This document shows, in pieces, positions 16,387 to 26,050 of a stretch of DNA of 64,000 bases (positions are counted from its first letter, which is position 1; every line of letters begins with the position of its first letter). Below the pieces are notes generated by a model, which was not told the DNA's origin, ran no database searches, and was given only the letters and a program-made list of their open reading frames with translations. Both the position numbers and the translations under genes were made by a program. This DNA is from Chitinophagaceae bacterium (GTDB lineage: Bacteria; Bacteroidota; Bacteroidia; Chitinophagales; Chitinophagaceae), in the NCBI GenBank assembly GCA_016721725.1, contig JADKHN010000006.1, forward strand, positions 558,001-622,000. Reading direction: 5' to 3'.

Positions 16387-18966
16387 ATGAAAGCGATCAA
16401 TTTCCAGAAGGTATTACCCCACGCCGTGGCGGTGGTGCTGTTTTTACTTCTTTCTATTATGATGACCAAACCTTCCCTGGAAGGGCGTGTGGTACACCAG
16501 TCGGATGTGGTACAATGGAAGGCCATGGCCCAGCAATCCTTTGACTTCGAAAAGAAATACGGGTACTTCCCCCGGTGGACCAACAGCATGTTCAGCGGCA
16601 TGCCGGCTTACCAGATCGCATTCGGTCCCAAATCACCACAGTACATCAACATTGGGCATATAGGCGACATATTGACCCTGGGCTTTCCCAGGCCGGTGTA
16701 TTACCTCTTCCTGGCCTCGCTTTGCTTTTACCTGCTTTGCATCGTCATCGGCATCAATCCCTGGGTGAGTATCCTGGGCGGCATCGCCTACGGATACTGT
16801 TCCTATAATGCGGTACTCATCGCCGTGGGGCATGATACCAAACTGATGTCGATGGCCTATGCCCCTGCGGTACTGGCCGGCATACAACTGATCTTTCAGA
16901 AAAAATACTGGCTGGGCGCCATCCTGCTATTGGTGTTCGGTAACCTCATGCTCGGGCAAAGCCACCAGCAGATCGTCTATTATACCTTGCTGATGGCCAT
17001 TTGCATGGCGGTTGCTTTCCTGGTCAAATGCATCCGGGCCAAAGAGATCAAACACCTGCTGGTCTCCGCCGGTTTTGGTATCGGTACCGGGGCCCTGATC
17101 CTGGGCACCATGGCACTCTCCTACTGGCCCACTTATGAATTCAGCCAGGAGACCATGCGGGGTGGGCGGAGCGAACTCACGCCCAAGGACAAAGCAACCA
17201 ATAATCAGACCAAGGGCGGACTGGATAAGGATTATGCATTCATGTGGAGTTACGGCAAGGCGGAGACGATGACCATGCTGGTGCCCAACGCCTTCGGCAA
17301 CAGCACCTCCCAGAACCTGCCGGAGGACTCAAAAGCCCTGCAGGTGTTACAGGAGAATGCACAAGCCTTACAACAGGCCCAGGTGGATCCCAACCAGATC
17401 CTGCAACAATCGCCCATGTACTGGGGAGAACTACTGAATACCTCGGGGACGGTCTATATGGGCGCCATCATCTGCCTGCTCTTCCTGTTCGGCGCCTTCT
17501 TTTCGAAAAGCGAACACCGCTGGTGGCTGATCGCCGTGACCATCATCGGTATTATTCTGGCCTGGGGCAAGAACCTGGAAGCGGTAAACTATTTCCTGTT
17601 CGACCACCTCCCCTTCTATAAGAAATTCCGTGCCCCGTCGATGGCGCTGGTGATGCCGCAATTGTCGGTCGCCCTGCTCGGGATGATCTTCCTGAACGAT
17701 TTTGTGAAGTTGACCGACAAGGAGGCCATGCAAAAACTGATGAAAAAGTGCTTGTATGTTACGGGTGGAACGGTTGCGGTGATGCTGGCCTTTTATTTCT
17801 TCTCTGATTTCACCAATACGGCTACGACCGAGTTGAGGAAAGGAGTCAATGAGGCCCTTAAAGGACAGGGAAATGAATTCACCCGCAGTTATTTCAGCGC
17901 GCTGAAAGAGGACCGCCAGGCCTTTTACCTGAGTGATATGCTGCGAACGCTGGGATACCTCCTGGCGGGATTCGCCGTACTCTTCCTCTACGCCCGTAAA
18001 TTGATCAAACCGGCCCTGGTTTACACGGCATTGATATTGCTTTGCACGATCGACCTCTTCATGGTCAGCAAGCGGTACCTGAAGGAGGAGAATTTCGTTG
18101 AGCCCACCGATTACGAATCCAACTACGCCGATACAGAGGCCGATACCGTCATTAAAAAAGATACCAGTTTCTTCCGCGTACTCAACCTGGCCTTCCCCGG
18201 CAATAACGGTTACCAGGTTTCCGTATCCAATACTTTTGAAGATGCACTGGCATCCTATAAACACAAGACCATCGGTGGTTACAGTCCGGCCAAACTGGCC
18301 CTTTACCAGGACCTCCGCGAGAATCAGTTGTATAAAAACATACAGGCCTGGGGCGCTAACCCGATGGCCAATGACAGTTTCCCTGTGCTCAACATGCTGA
18401 ACATGAAATACGTGATCCTGCCCAACCAGCAGAACCCAAGACAGACCACAGCCTTGCTGAATACTTATGCAATGGGAGATTGCTGGCTGGTGAAGGAAGT
18501 GAAAATGGTGAAGAATGCCGATGAGGAGATGAAGTCACTGGATGCCTTTGATCCGGCACAGGTGGCATTTGTTGATGAACGCTTCAAGGCGTCGATACCC
18601 TTCAATCCGGTTTACGATTCAACGGCTTCCATTACATTGATCGAAAACAAGAACGACGAGATCAATTACGCGTTCAATGCATCCTCAAACCAGTTCGCTG
18701 TTTTCAGCCAGATCTATTATCCCAATGGCTGGAAGGCTTATATCGACGGAAAGGAAGCGCCCATTTGCCGGGTGAATTACGTATTGCGTGGCCTGGCCGT
18801 TCCCGCAGGCAAACACAGCATCAGGTTCAGCTTTGATCCGCCTTCGGTACAAAAAGGAGAAAGCATCACGCGCTGGTCGAATATATTGTCGGTATTGTTC
18901 CTCTTATTCTGCCTTTTCATGATCTGGAAGAACAGGAAGAAAGAGTCTCAAGCAGCAACCGCCTGA
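16387..18966 (+). CDS. YfhO-family multi-pass membrane protein
   Basis: 859 residues from ATG 16387 to TGA 18964-18966. There are about a dozen hydrophobic segments: one near the N terminus (VLPHAVAVVLFLLLSIMM), a dense group between residues ~95 and 560, and a last one (ILSVLFLLFCLFMIW) before the C terminus. The soluble C-terminal part contains YYPNGWKAYIDGKEAPICRVNYVLRGLAVPAGKHSI, characteristic of YfhO. YfhO proteins are GT-C-like and have been linked to glycosylation of envelope polymers. It overlaps the next gene by one base (TGATG), so the two are likely translationally coupled. Confidence 0.88.
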   Translation: MKAINFQKVLPHAVAVVLFLLLSIMMTKPSLEGRVVHQSDVVQWKAMAQQSFDFEKKYGYFPRWTNSMFSGMPAYQIAFGPKSPQYINIGHIGDILTLGFPRPVYYLFLASLCFYLLCIVIGINPWVSILGGIAYGYCSYNAVLIAVGHDTKLMSMAYAPAVLAGIQLIFQKKYWLGAILLLVFGNLMLGQSHQQIVYYTLLMAICMAVAFLVKCIRAKEIKHLLVSAGFGIGTGALILGTMALSYWPTYEFSQETMRGGRSELTPKDKATNNQTKGGLDKDYAFMWSYGKAETMTMLVPNAFGNSTSQNLPEDSKALQVLQENAQALQQAQVDPNQILQQSPMYWGELLNTSGTVYMGAIICLLFLFGAFFSKSEHRWWLIAVTIIGIILAWGKNLEAVNYFLFDHLPFYKKFRAPSMALVMPQLSVALLGMIFLNDFVKLTDKEAMQKLMKKCLYVTGGTVAVMLAFYFFSDFTNTATTELRKGVNEALKGQGNEFTRSYFSALKEDRQAFYLSDMLRTLGYLLAGFAVLFLYARKLIKPALVYTALILLCTIDLFMVSKRYLKEENFVEPTDYESNYADTEADTVIKKDTSFFRVLNLAFPGNNGYQVSVSNTFEDALASYKHKTIGGYSPAKLALYQDLRENQLYKNIQAWGANPMANDSFPVLNMLNMKYVILPNQQNPRQTTALLNTYAMGDCWLVKEVKMVKNADEEMKSLDAFDPAQVAFVDERFKASIPFNPVYDSTASITLIENKNDEINYAFNASSNQFAVFSQIYYPNGWKAYIDGKEAPICRVNYVLRGLAVPAGKHSIRFSFDPPSVQKGESITRWSNILSVLFLLFCLFMIWKNRKKESQAATA

Positions 18967-20021
18967 TGAAAGCGTCTGAAACTGTAACAGGATATGATTT
19001 TATTGATCGGCAAGACCCAATGGCTTCCCTGATCAATGAAAAGGCGAATGAATTATTGCTGAAACTGAACGGGCTCGATCTGCAACATTGCGCCATCGAC
19101 GATTTTGGCAAACAATATTTCGGCGACCATCACCTGGGCAGGAGGGCCTATTTCTCCATTGCCAGCAGCGCCAGGATCATTTATGATTCCGTTGCATTGA
19201 CCGGGAAAACGATCCCTCAACTCTGTTTCACCGATTATGGAGCCGGCCTCGGAACACTATACCTGCTGGCCGGGATGCTGGGTTTCAAAAGAGTGATCTA
19301 TAATGACCTTTTTCCCAACTGGAGCGAAAACGCCCGGATCATCGCGGAGCAACTCCAGATCCCTGTTTCCGATTATGTGGCGGGAGATATCGGCGCTCTC
19401 ATCGATCACGGAAAACAGAACGGCCTTTATTTCGACATCATCGCTTCCCGAAATGTGATCGAACATATTTATGACCTGAGAAGATTCTATGCTACATTAT
19501 ACCAATCCGGACTGACCGGGCTATGCTATTCCACCACCACGGCCAATTACCATAACCCGGCCATGTTGCTGAAGCACCGCATCTATCACCGCAAGATGGA
19601 AAAGATCCAGTTCCGGAAACAACGGGAAGAGGCCATCAGGAAAATATTGCCAGATGTAAAAGATAATATCCTCGCGGAGTTGGTGGAACTCACCAGGGGC
19701 AGGGCTTTTGGCGATCTCCCGGACGCCGTCCGCGCTTTTTTGGAAAGCAGGCCGGTACCTCCCGTTGAATTCCTGGGCAGCAATACCTGCGATTGCCAGA
19801 CCGGGGTCTGGGCCGAACACATCATCAGGAAAAGGGATTATGAAGACATCATCACCAAAGCGGGATTCAACATGAGCTATACCCCCGGTTTCTGGGATAC
19901 CCATTACAAATACGCCCTTCTGAACGGGTTGACGCGTTTGTTCAACGCCTGCATAAAAATGCTTGGACGTTCTGGTTACCGGCTTGCTCCCTTTGTAAAC
20001 GTTGTGGCCATCAGGAAATAA
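18966..20021 (+). CDS. Class I SAM-dependent methyltransferase-like protein
   Basis: 351 residues. The ATG at 18966 overlaps the YfhO stop; an internal Met at 19020 (MASLINEKAN) is a possible alternative. The core has motif I as CFTDYGAGLGTLYLLAGMLGF, followed by VIYNDLFPNWSENARIIAEQL and DIIASRNVIEHIYDLRRFY, a Rossmann methyltransferase pattern. The C-terminal half, including TCDCQTGVWAEHIIRKRDYEDII, is not one I recognise. Position between YfhO and a glycosyltransferase suggests it modifies a glycan or lipid carrier. Confidence 0.75.
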   Translation: MKASETVTGYDFIDRQDPMASLINEKANELLLKLNGLDLQHCAIDDFGKQYFGDHHLGRRAYFSIASSARIIYDSVALTGKTIPQLCFTDYGAGLGTLYLLAGMLGFKRVIYNDLFPNWSENARIIAEQLQIPVSDYVAGDIGALIDHGKQNGLYFDIIASRNVIEHIYDLRRFYATLYQSGLTGLCYSTTTANYHNPAMLLKHRIYHRKMEKIQFRKQREEAIRKILPDVKDNILAELVELTRGRAFGDLPDAVRAFLESRPVPPVEFLGSNTCDCQTGVWAEHIIRKRDYEDIITKAGFNMSYTPGFWDTHYKYALLNGLTRLFNACIKMLGRSGYRLAPFVNVVAIRK

Positions 20022-20023
20022 AC

Positions 20024-21154
20024 ATGAATACCAGTGTGAATATATTGAGCCTGGTCTCCTACCCCTTCCTGCCTCCAAAAATGGGCGGGCAGAAAGGCAT
20101 CGCCCTGTTCAACCAGTACCTGGGAGCCTTATTGTCCCTGCAATGCCTCACGATCCAAAACAACGATCCCTCTTTCGCCCGGAACTATATCGTATTCAAC
20201 CAACTCAGCAACAGCAAATGGCGATACAGTAACCCCGCTTATTTTTTCCTGCTGAAAAAGATCATCAAAGAAAAAAAGATCACCCACCTCATCCTGGAAC
20301 ATCCTTATTACGGCTGGCTGGGCGTTTTGCTGAAATGGTTCACCCCGGTCAAGCTTATCGTACATTCCCACAATATCGAAGCCACCCGCTTCAAAAGCAT
20401 GGGCAAATGGTGGTGGGGCGTCTTATGGCATTATGAGAAGATGACACACCGGCGCGCCGACCTTAATTTCTTCATCCAGGATGCCGACCGGCAATTCGCC
20501 GTGACCAAATTCAAACTGGACCCGGAAAAATGCGCAACCATCACATATGGTTTTGAACTGGACCAAGCGCCTTCAGCTTCCGAGAAACGATCGGCCAAAG
20601 AAACACTGATCCAACAGCATGGATTGCCCCCCGATACCCGGATCATCCTGTTCAACGGTACCTTGGACTATGCCCCCAACCGTGAAGCGCTGGACATCAT
20701 CCTTGACAAGATCAATCCGCTATTATTGGTCAAAGCCGGTTTTAACTATCGCATCATCATTTGCGGCAACCGGTTACCGGATGAATACAACGGGTTGACT
20801 GATCACAAGACCCGTAATGTCCTTTATGCGGGATTTGTGGATGACATCAGCCTCTATTTCAAAGGCGCGGATATCTTCATCAACCCGGTTACGGAAGGCG
20901 GCGGTATTAAGACAAAAGTAGTGGAGTCACTGGGCTATGACCTTTACGTGATCAGCACAAGAAGCGGTGCCATCGGTATCCCGCCAGATATCACAAACGG
21001 GAAATTATTCATTATTGAAGACGACGACTGGAAAGGCTTCGCGGAAAAAATAATTGACGCCAACTTAAATGCAACGATACCCGACGCCTTTTTCCGGCAT
21101 TTTTACTGGGGACATATTGCCGGTAAGGCGGCAGCGCTGATCAGCAAGTGCTGA
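20024..21154 (+). CDS. Glycosyltransferase family 4-like protein
   Basis: 376 residues from ATG 20024, two bases after the preceding stop. It has the GT-B layout: an N-terminal glycine-rich acceptor loop (PPKMGGQKGIALF), THLILEHPYYGWLG and LIVHSHNIEATRFK in the first domain. The second domain has IILFNGTLDYAPNREAL, IIICGNRLP, VLYAGFVDDISLYFKGADIFINPVTEGGGIKTKVVESL and a final helix crossing back. The EGGGIKTKVVE segment is the donor-binding motif of GT4 enzymes. Likely a cytoplasmic-face sugar transferase for a surface glycan. Confidence 0.88.
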   Translation: MNTSVNILSLVSYPFLPPKMGGQKGIALFNQYLGALLSLQCLTIQNNDPSFARNYIVFNQLSNSKWRYSNPAYFFLLKKIIKEKKITHLILEHPYYGWLGVLLKWFTPVKLIVHSHNIEATRFKSMGKWWWGVLWHYEKMTHRRADLNFFIQDADRQFAVTKFKLDPEKCATITYGFELDQAPSASEKRSAKETLIQQHGLPPDTRIILFNGTLDYAPNREALDIILDKINPLLLVKAGFNYRIIICGNRLPDEYNGLTDHKTRNVLYAGFVDDISLYFKGADIFINPVTEGGGIKTKVVESLGYDLYVISTRSGAIGIPPDITNGKLFIIEDDDWKGFAEKIIDANLNATIPDAFFRHFYWGHIAGKAAALISKC

Positions 21155-21196
21155 CCAGTTTTCTATACTCTTCACTTCCTATCCACTACAGTAACC

Positions 21197-22132
21197 TTAT
21201 TGATAAGTGATCACCAGCTTAGGATGCTTGGCCGCAATGGGGTGCCTGCCGGAACAGAAAATCCTGATATTGTAAGCCAGTTCATTCTGTAACCTGATCT
21301 TAAAACCATAATTGGCCGTACCCGCCATGATGGCCACCATGTTCTTCACATCAATATCGACCAGGTCGAGAAATGGCAGGTTGGTATGGGGTATGGATAT
21401 TTGCGTAGGGGCATCGCCTGCGGGTTGGTTTTGCCAGGTCACGGTAGCCGGGTTCCAAATGCTGGTCACACGCTCCAGGAACAAGGCATTGGCAGATCCA
21501 GAATTGGCATCGACAAGATTTCCGTTCAGCGGAGTTGGATCAGAATAGATGGATAGTTTAGCGCTCAGAATGGTTGCCCCGGCAGGAATACTACTCAAAT
21601 CGAATTTAACTAATCCGCGGGTAAAAAATGGCTGGCCCCCGTTTGTCCATGCACCACCTGAAAATTCGACCGAATTATTATCGGTGACATTAGTGGTTCC
21701 AACAACACCCAGGTGAACATCATAGGGATTATTGGTGGGTTGTAAGGTCAGGGTTTGAATGGCAGAAGGATTAACCCGGACGGATACCGTATCCAGGCCG
21801 GTCAAGCCGGCTTCATCGATGGCCATGAGTTGGAAGAGGTAATTCCCGACAACCAGGTTGGTTACCGTTGTGGTGGGTGAACCCGGACTCGTGATCACAG
21901 GCACATTGGGACCATAAACCATGCTCCACAGGTAACCGACAATATTTCCATTGGTGGTCGTCGCGCTGCCGGTCAGGGTAATGGAAGCGATCGGAGCCTG
22001 TACCACCTGGCCAGTTCCGGCATCAACGGTTGGCGGGGTCAGATTGCTTGTATTGGCGACCTCTTTCTGGCAACCCGTAAAGAGGAAACTGATGAGTGCA
22101 CAAAAAAAGAAGGAGTTCAGGATCGTTTTCAT
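21197..22132 (-). CDS. Lipoprotein with a PKD-like and a DNRLRE-type domain
   Basis: 311 residues from ATG 22132. The signal LISFLFTGC places a lipobox Cys at about residue 21. Residues ~35-120 form a PKD-like beta sandwich (PTVDAGTGQVVQAPIASITLTGSATTTNGNIVGYLWSM...). Residues ~130-310 match DNRLRE-type domains (FFTRGLVKFDLSSIPAGATILSAKLSIYSD...WNPATVTWQNQP...). DNRLRE domains occur in secreted carbohydrate-active and surface proteins. The protein should be anchored in the outer or inner membrane. It lies 110 bases beyond the end of the glycan operon on the same strand and may be its last, loosely attached member. Confidence 0.85.
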   Translation of the reverse strand: MKTILNSFFFCALISFLFTGCQKEVANTSNLTPPTVDAGTGQVVQAPIASITLTGSATTTNGNIVGYLWSMVYGPNVPVITSPGSPTTTVTNLVVGNYLFQLMAIDEAGLTGLDTVSVRVNPSAIQTLTLQPTNNPYDVHLGVVGTTNVTDNNSVEFSGGAWTNGGQPFFTRGLVKFDLSSIPAGATILSAKLSIYSDPTPLNGNLVDANSGSANALFLERVTSIWNPATVTWQNQPAGDAPTQISIPHTNLPFLDLVDIDVKNMVAIMAGTANYGFKIRLQNELAYNIRIFCSGRHPIAAKHPKLVITYQ

Positions 22133-22242
22133 TCCAGGTTAATTGATGATGATTGAGCAGGCTGACAAAAATACATTTTTCTTTGGATGTGACCCTTTTT
22201 CCAAGCTTGTACCTGATAGAAGGATTATGAATAAGTGAAACT

Positions 22243-23262
22243 TTATTTCATCAACGGATTGGGATGGATCTTTTTTAACAGGAGAAACAGTTTTCGGGTG
22301 AACAAATTACTGTCCACGATTTTCGCCAGCCTGACATCCCGTATCCGGCCGGGGTCGAAAAAATGACCTTCATCCAGGAAGGACCTTGCATACTCTTTTG
22401 TTTCCGCCGCGAACCTTTTTACCGTAAGCCCATCCCGGTCTTTGAGACCTGCAGTCAGTAAGCGTCGCGAAACCCGCTGGCAATAAAAAGTCAGTATCCG
22501 GGTGGCGTAAACATTCCTGTCCTCACCAGGTGACAAATGATCTTTATCACGGAGCAAATAATCGATGAACATTTTCAGTGAACGGATATAGACATCCGTT
22601 TTCGTGGTGGCCGTTGTACTTTGGTTGATCCGGTAGGCGAAACAGGTCTTAGGCGAAGTAGAAATATAAGCAAGGGCCGCAACCTTTAACCAAAGCACAT
22701 AATCCGCGGAGAGCAGGTTGGGATACAGGGGGATCCCTCCCACCTCATCGTAAACCCGGCTGCGCAACATATAACCCGTTCCGTAAATATTGATGGCATT
22801 GCCCAGTATTGCATCCAGCAGATTCTTCGCGGTCTGTCTGGCTGACATGGGTTTGCAGGGCCGCATGAATTTCCCCCGGGCGTCGATGAAATTGAAATGC
22901 GACTGGTATAATGAAGCCTCCGGTTCTTCAGCGATCAGGGCCGACATCGTTTCGAGGTAATCGGGATACAGGAGATCATCATGTCCGATAATGGTCATCC
23001 ATTCGTTTCGCGGAATGGATTTGATGCGGTCCCAGTTCTCCGTGATGGTCAGCGGCTTTTCAGCCTGGTGAATGCTGATGCGGGGATCGGTAAGTCCCTG
23101 CAGCCATTCCATGGTGCCGTCGGTACTTCCGCTGTCGAGGATATGGAGGTTGAAGTCTGAGCGGGTTTGAGCCAGTATGCTATTCACACATTCCTTTATA
23201 TACTCACCCCCATTCCGTACCGGGAGGATGATGCTGAACGGATATGTGGCGGCTTGATTCAT
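22243..23262 (-). CDS. GT2-family glycosyltransferase
   Basis: 339 residues from ATG 23262. GT-A features are at the N terminus: FSIILPVRNGGEYIKECVNSILAQT, then LHILDSGSTDGTMEWLQGL, and the metal-binding acidic motif in WMTIIGHDDLLYPDYLETM. It is a close paralogue of the neighbouring gene at 23291-24289: both start S(V/I)ILPVRNGG, share the IGHDD segment, SLYQ(T/S)HFNFIDA and the C-terminal NxFTRKLFLL..K. A tandem duplication is likely. Downstream end of the operon; 28 bases separate it from its paralogue. Confidence 0.9.
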   Translation of the reverse strand: MNQAATYPFSIILPVRNGGEYIKECVNSILAQTRSDFNLHILDSGSTDGTMEWLQGLTDPRISIHQAEKPLTITENWDRIKSIPRNEWMTIIGHDDLLYPDYLETMSALIAEEPEASLYQSHFNFIDARGKFMRPCKPMSARQTAKNLLDAILGNAINIYGTGYMLRSRVYDEVGGIPLYPNLLSADYVLWLKVAALAYISTSPKTCFAYRINQSTTATTKTDVYIRSLKMFIDYLLRDKDHLSPGEDRNVYATRILTFYCQRVSRRLLTAGLKDRDGLTVKRFAAETKEYARSFLDEGHFFDPGRIRDVRLAKIVDSNLFTRKLFLLLKKIHPNPLMK

Positions 23263-23290
23263 CTTTTGTTATTCACTGCATAGATAAGCA

Positions 23291-24289
23291 TTAGAAAACA
23301 GGCTTGGGGTATAATTTTTTGAACAAGAGGAAGAGCCTGCGGGTAAAGGCATTGCTGTCAATCAATCCGGCCAGTGTCACTGAACCCTGCTTAGAAGGCA
23401 TCAGGGCATTGTCATCAATTAACCGGGCAGCCAGTTCATCGCAATGCGCAACCCATTCCTTCACGGTCTGCTTTTGGCGAACCGCCAGGGGTGTTCGCAG
23501 GAGCCGGTGAGAAAAAGACCGGCAATAAAATCGGAGGAACAAGCCCAGGTCTTCGTTGATCACTTTACAACAGGCTGGATCTTTCTTCAGCGTATCCAGG
23601 TAATCCATGAGCGAGTCGAAAGCGAGGCGATAACGTTCGTCGGTGGAACTCGTGGTCATGCTCTGGTGCAACCGGTAGGAGAATCCATTGAACGGGGAAG
23701 TGACCTTGTAACTGATCCGGGCCATTTCGAGCCAAAGATGAAAATCGGCGAAGAGCAGGTTGGGATAAGGAGGAATGCCCCCCATCCGGTCATAATCGGC
23801 CGAGCGCACCATGAAACCGGTACCGTTCACATCGATCTTCATCTTCAACAGAGACGACAGGAATTCCGCGGGTTGCTGTACTTCTTCAACCGGGTAACAG
23901 GGCCGGATCGTTTTTCCTTTCGCATCGATAAAATTGAAATGGGTCTGGTATAGGGAAGCATCGGGATATTGACCGATCAACCGGATCATCTCCTCCAGGT
24001 AACCGGGCATCAAGACATCATCATGCCCGATGCAGGTCATGAACTCGTTTTTGGGCACGTTCGCGATCCTCGCCCAGTTCTTTTCAATGGACAGTGTTTC
24101 GTTTGATGGATAAATGACGATGCGTTCATCCTGGATGGATCGGATCCATTCGAGCGTTCCGTCGGTACTGTCATTGTCCAAAACGAGTAGGTTGAAATGG
24201 GGATGGGTCTGGCCCAGGATGCTGTTCACGCATTCCTTCACGTATTGGCCCCCGTTGCGGACCGGCAATATGACGGAAAAGGTTGGCAT
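23291..24289 (-). CDS. GT2-family glycosyltransferase (tandem paralogue)
   Basis: 332 residues from ATG 24289. It carries SVILPVRNGGQYVKECVNSILGQT, LLVLDNDSTDGTLEWIRS and the acidic motif MTCIGHDDVLMPGYLEEM. Strong similarity to the next gene over its whole length points to duplication, with later divergence that may have changed the donor or acceptor sugar. It starts two bases after the stop of the upstream GT2 gene. Confidence 0.9.
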   Translation of the reverse strand: MPTFSVILPVRNGGQYVKECVNSILGQTHPHFNLLVLDNDSTDGTLEWIRSIQDERIVIYPSNETLSIEKNWARIANVPKNEFMTCIGHDDVLMPGYLEEMIRLIGQYPDASLYQTHFNFIDAKGKTIRPCYPVEEVQQPAEFLSSLLKMKIDVNGTGFMVRSADYDRMGGIPPYPNLLFADFHLWLEMARISYKVTSPFNGFSYRLHQSMTTSSTDERYRLAFDSLMDYLDTLKKDPACCKVINEDLGLFLRFYCRSFSHRLLRTPLAVRQKQTVKEWVAHCDELAARLIDDNALMPSKQGSVTLAGLIDSNAFTRRLFLLFKKLYPKPVF

Positions 24290-24291
24290 GC

Positions 24292-25302
24292 TTAGTTACT
24301 GAACCATTTCTTCCCTTTCACGATGGCATCATGCAGGAAGGGTATTCTTGTTTTGAGAAAATATTTAACCCGGTATTTTTTCATCAGTGGAACGCTGAAC
24401 ACTTCTTTTTCGGTGGGACGAAGGTCAACCTCCTTCATATAAAAATAGAGGAAGGACAGATGTGAGACCACCCAGATCGCCGTAAAGCGGTTCATTTGTT
24501 CGCGGATCAAAGGCCATTCATCCACTTTGGCCACGTGCTGTTCAACATATTCGGGAAAACGTTTCGCGGCAATGGCGATCTGTTCATTCTGGTTACGACC
24601 GAAATTCTGAATGTGCATCGTCTGGCAGCCGAGCGACTTGTTAATGAACACACAACCGGCATGGGAACTGATGATGCCGAGGTAGGCATAATCCCCGAGG
24701 AAAGGAGTACCATAATCGGGTACGCCACCCGACTTCAACAAGATCTCCCGGCTCACCATGCAGGTGGACCAGAGATAATGAGGGAATAATTTGAACGTGA
24801 AGAACATTTTCAGGAATTCGGTACCCGTAAGCGCCTGGGTATGGCCCAGTTCATAATCATCCGACAGGCAGGAATTGGTGCCCACTTTCAGCTTGTATAA
24901 TCTGGATACCGCAGGAGCCGTGCAGAACCAGTCGCAACCGCCCAGGTACATTCCGTACCCGGGATATTGTTCGTGCATCCGGCGGAAAGTCTCCAGGAGA
25001 TCGGGATAGACCGGATCATCATCCGTGATCATGACGATAAAACCGGCGGATGACCTTTCGATGCTTTTGTTGAAACTTTTGATCATCCCAAGGTTATCCA
25101 CGTTGTGAAAGTAGCGGATGCGGGGATCGTTGATCTCCCTTACAACGGGTTCCGCGCTACCATCGGGGTCATTATCGGAAACGACGATCTCAAAATCGGT
25201 GAAGGTCTGGCGAAGGATAGTTTGCAGGGTATTCTTCAAAAAATCAGGGCGCCTGAATGTGCTCATGCAAAAACTGACCCATGGTTTTTTATCCTGGTTC
25301 AT
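24292..25302 (-). CDS. GT2-family glycosyltransferase
   Basis: 336 residues from ATG 25302. Motifs: WVSFCMSTFRRPDFLKNTLQTILRQT, FEIVVSDNDPDGSAEPVV, then FIVMITDDDPVYPDLLETF with the metal-binding acidic residues. It is not a close copy of the two GT2 genes after it and has a distinct C-terminal half (VDLRPTEKEVFSVPLMKKYRVKYFLKTRIPF). Six bases separate it from the upstream CmcI-like gene. Confidence 0.88.
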   Translation of the reverse strand: MNQDKKPWVSFCMSTFRRPDFLKNTLQTILRQTFTDFEIVVSDNDPDGSAEPVVREINDPRIRYFHNVDNLGMIKSFNKSIERSSAGFIVMITDDDPVYPDLLETFRRMHEQYPGYGMYLGGCDWFCTAPAVSRLYKLKVGTNSCLSDDYELGHTQALTGTEFLKMFFTFKLFPHYLWSTCMVSREILLKSGGVPDYGTPFLGDYAYLGIISSHAGCVFINKSLGCQTMHIQNFGRNQNEQIAIAAKRFPEYVEQHVAKVDEWPLIREQMNRFTAIWVVSHLSFLYFYMKEVDLRPTEKEVFSVPLMKKYRVKYFLKTRIPFLHDAIVKGKKWFSN

Positions 25303-25308
25303 CCGTTC

Positions 25309-26040
25309 TTATTTTATTCTTTTCATGTAACCGTCCGGCGCAACGCTGACCAGCAATTTATGGTCGATCTCCTTATTGATCACAAAACCGTCATTATTCT
25401 TCAGGAATTCATGCACGGCGGTCTTGGGATTATCCCCCACGCTCCAGGGCCTGTCGGTATAAAGATCGGCCGGCAGGTCTTCCACAATGGTATCGAAGGC
25501 CACCAGGTAGGATCCCACGGTTACAAAGGGTGAGTATAAGTTCAGTTCCGCCAGGACATGGTCATGGGTATGGTTGGAATCCAGGCAGACCATGACGGTA
25601 TTCTTCCCTTCCGCGAATGGTTTCACCTGTTCGATGATCTCTTCGCTGATGGCCGAGCCCTGCAGCATATGGATGCGCTTGCTCATGGGATGGTTCTCGA
25701 TTTCTTTGCGGTTGTGTTCGCGGATATCGATATCGATACCCAGCACTTCGCCCTTCCCGATCAGTTCGAGGATGGAAGCATAGAAGATGATGGAACCGCC
25801 ATGGGCGATACCCGTTTCTATGATGAGATCGGGCTTCAGTTCCCAGATGATCTCCTGCATGGCGATCATGTCCTGCGGGTATTGGATGATGGGCCTGCCC
25901 ATCCAGGTGAAATTGTAGGAATACCCGGCCCGGATGGTCTCTTCCGTAAATTGCTTGCTCGCTTTCAGCAGGAATTCGTTCTTCCCCTGCAATTCGATCC
26001 TTGTCTTACATTCTGCCTTATAGGCTTCAACCGGGTTCAT
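25309..26040 (-). CDS. CmcI-like / rhamnosyl O-methyltransferase family protein
   Basis: 243 residues from ATG 26040. The sequence IQYPQDMIAMQEIIWELKPDLIIETGIAHGGSIIFYASIL followed by GEVLGIDIDIREHNRKEIENHP, GSAISEEIIEQV and VMVCLDSNHTHDHVLAEL matches the cephalosporin hydroxylase (CmcI) family. In glycan clusters such proteins act as SAM-dependent O-methyltransferases on sugars. The metal-binding and SAM-binding acidic residues look present. Its context among sugar genes favours sugar O-methylation over antibiotic synthesis. Confidence 0.85.
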   Translation of the reverse strand: MNPVEAYKAECKTRIELQGKNEFLLKASKQFTEETIRAGYSYNFTWMGRPIIQYPQDMIAMQEIIWELKPDLIIETGIAHGGSIIFYASILELIGKGEVLGIDIDIREHNRKEIENHPMSKRIHMLQGSAISEEIIEQVKPFAEGKNTVMVCLDSNHTHDHVLAELNLYSPFVTVGSYLVAFDTIVEDLPADLYTDRPWSVGDNPKTAVHEFLKNNDGFVINKEIDHKLLVSVAPDGYMKRIK

Positions 26041-26050
26041 GTTCCTGAAT

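Noticed and set aside
25309..26040. Cephalosporin biosynthesis gene
   Set aside because: Although CmcI-like, it sits inside a sugar operon and the family includes sugar O-methyltransferases.
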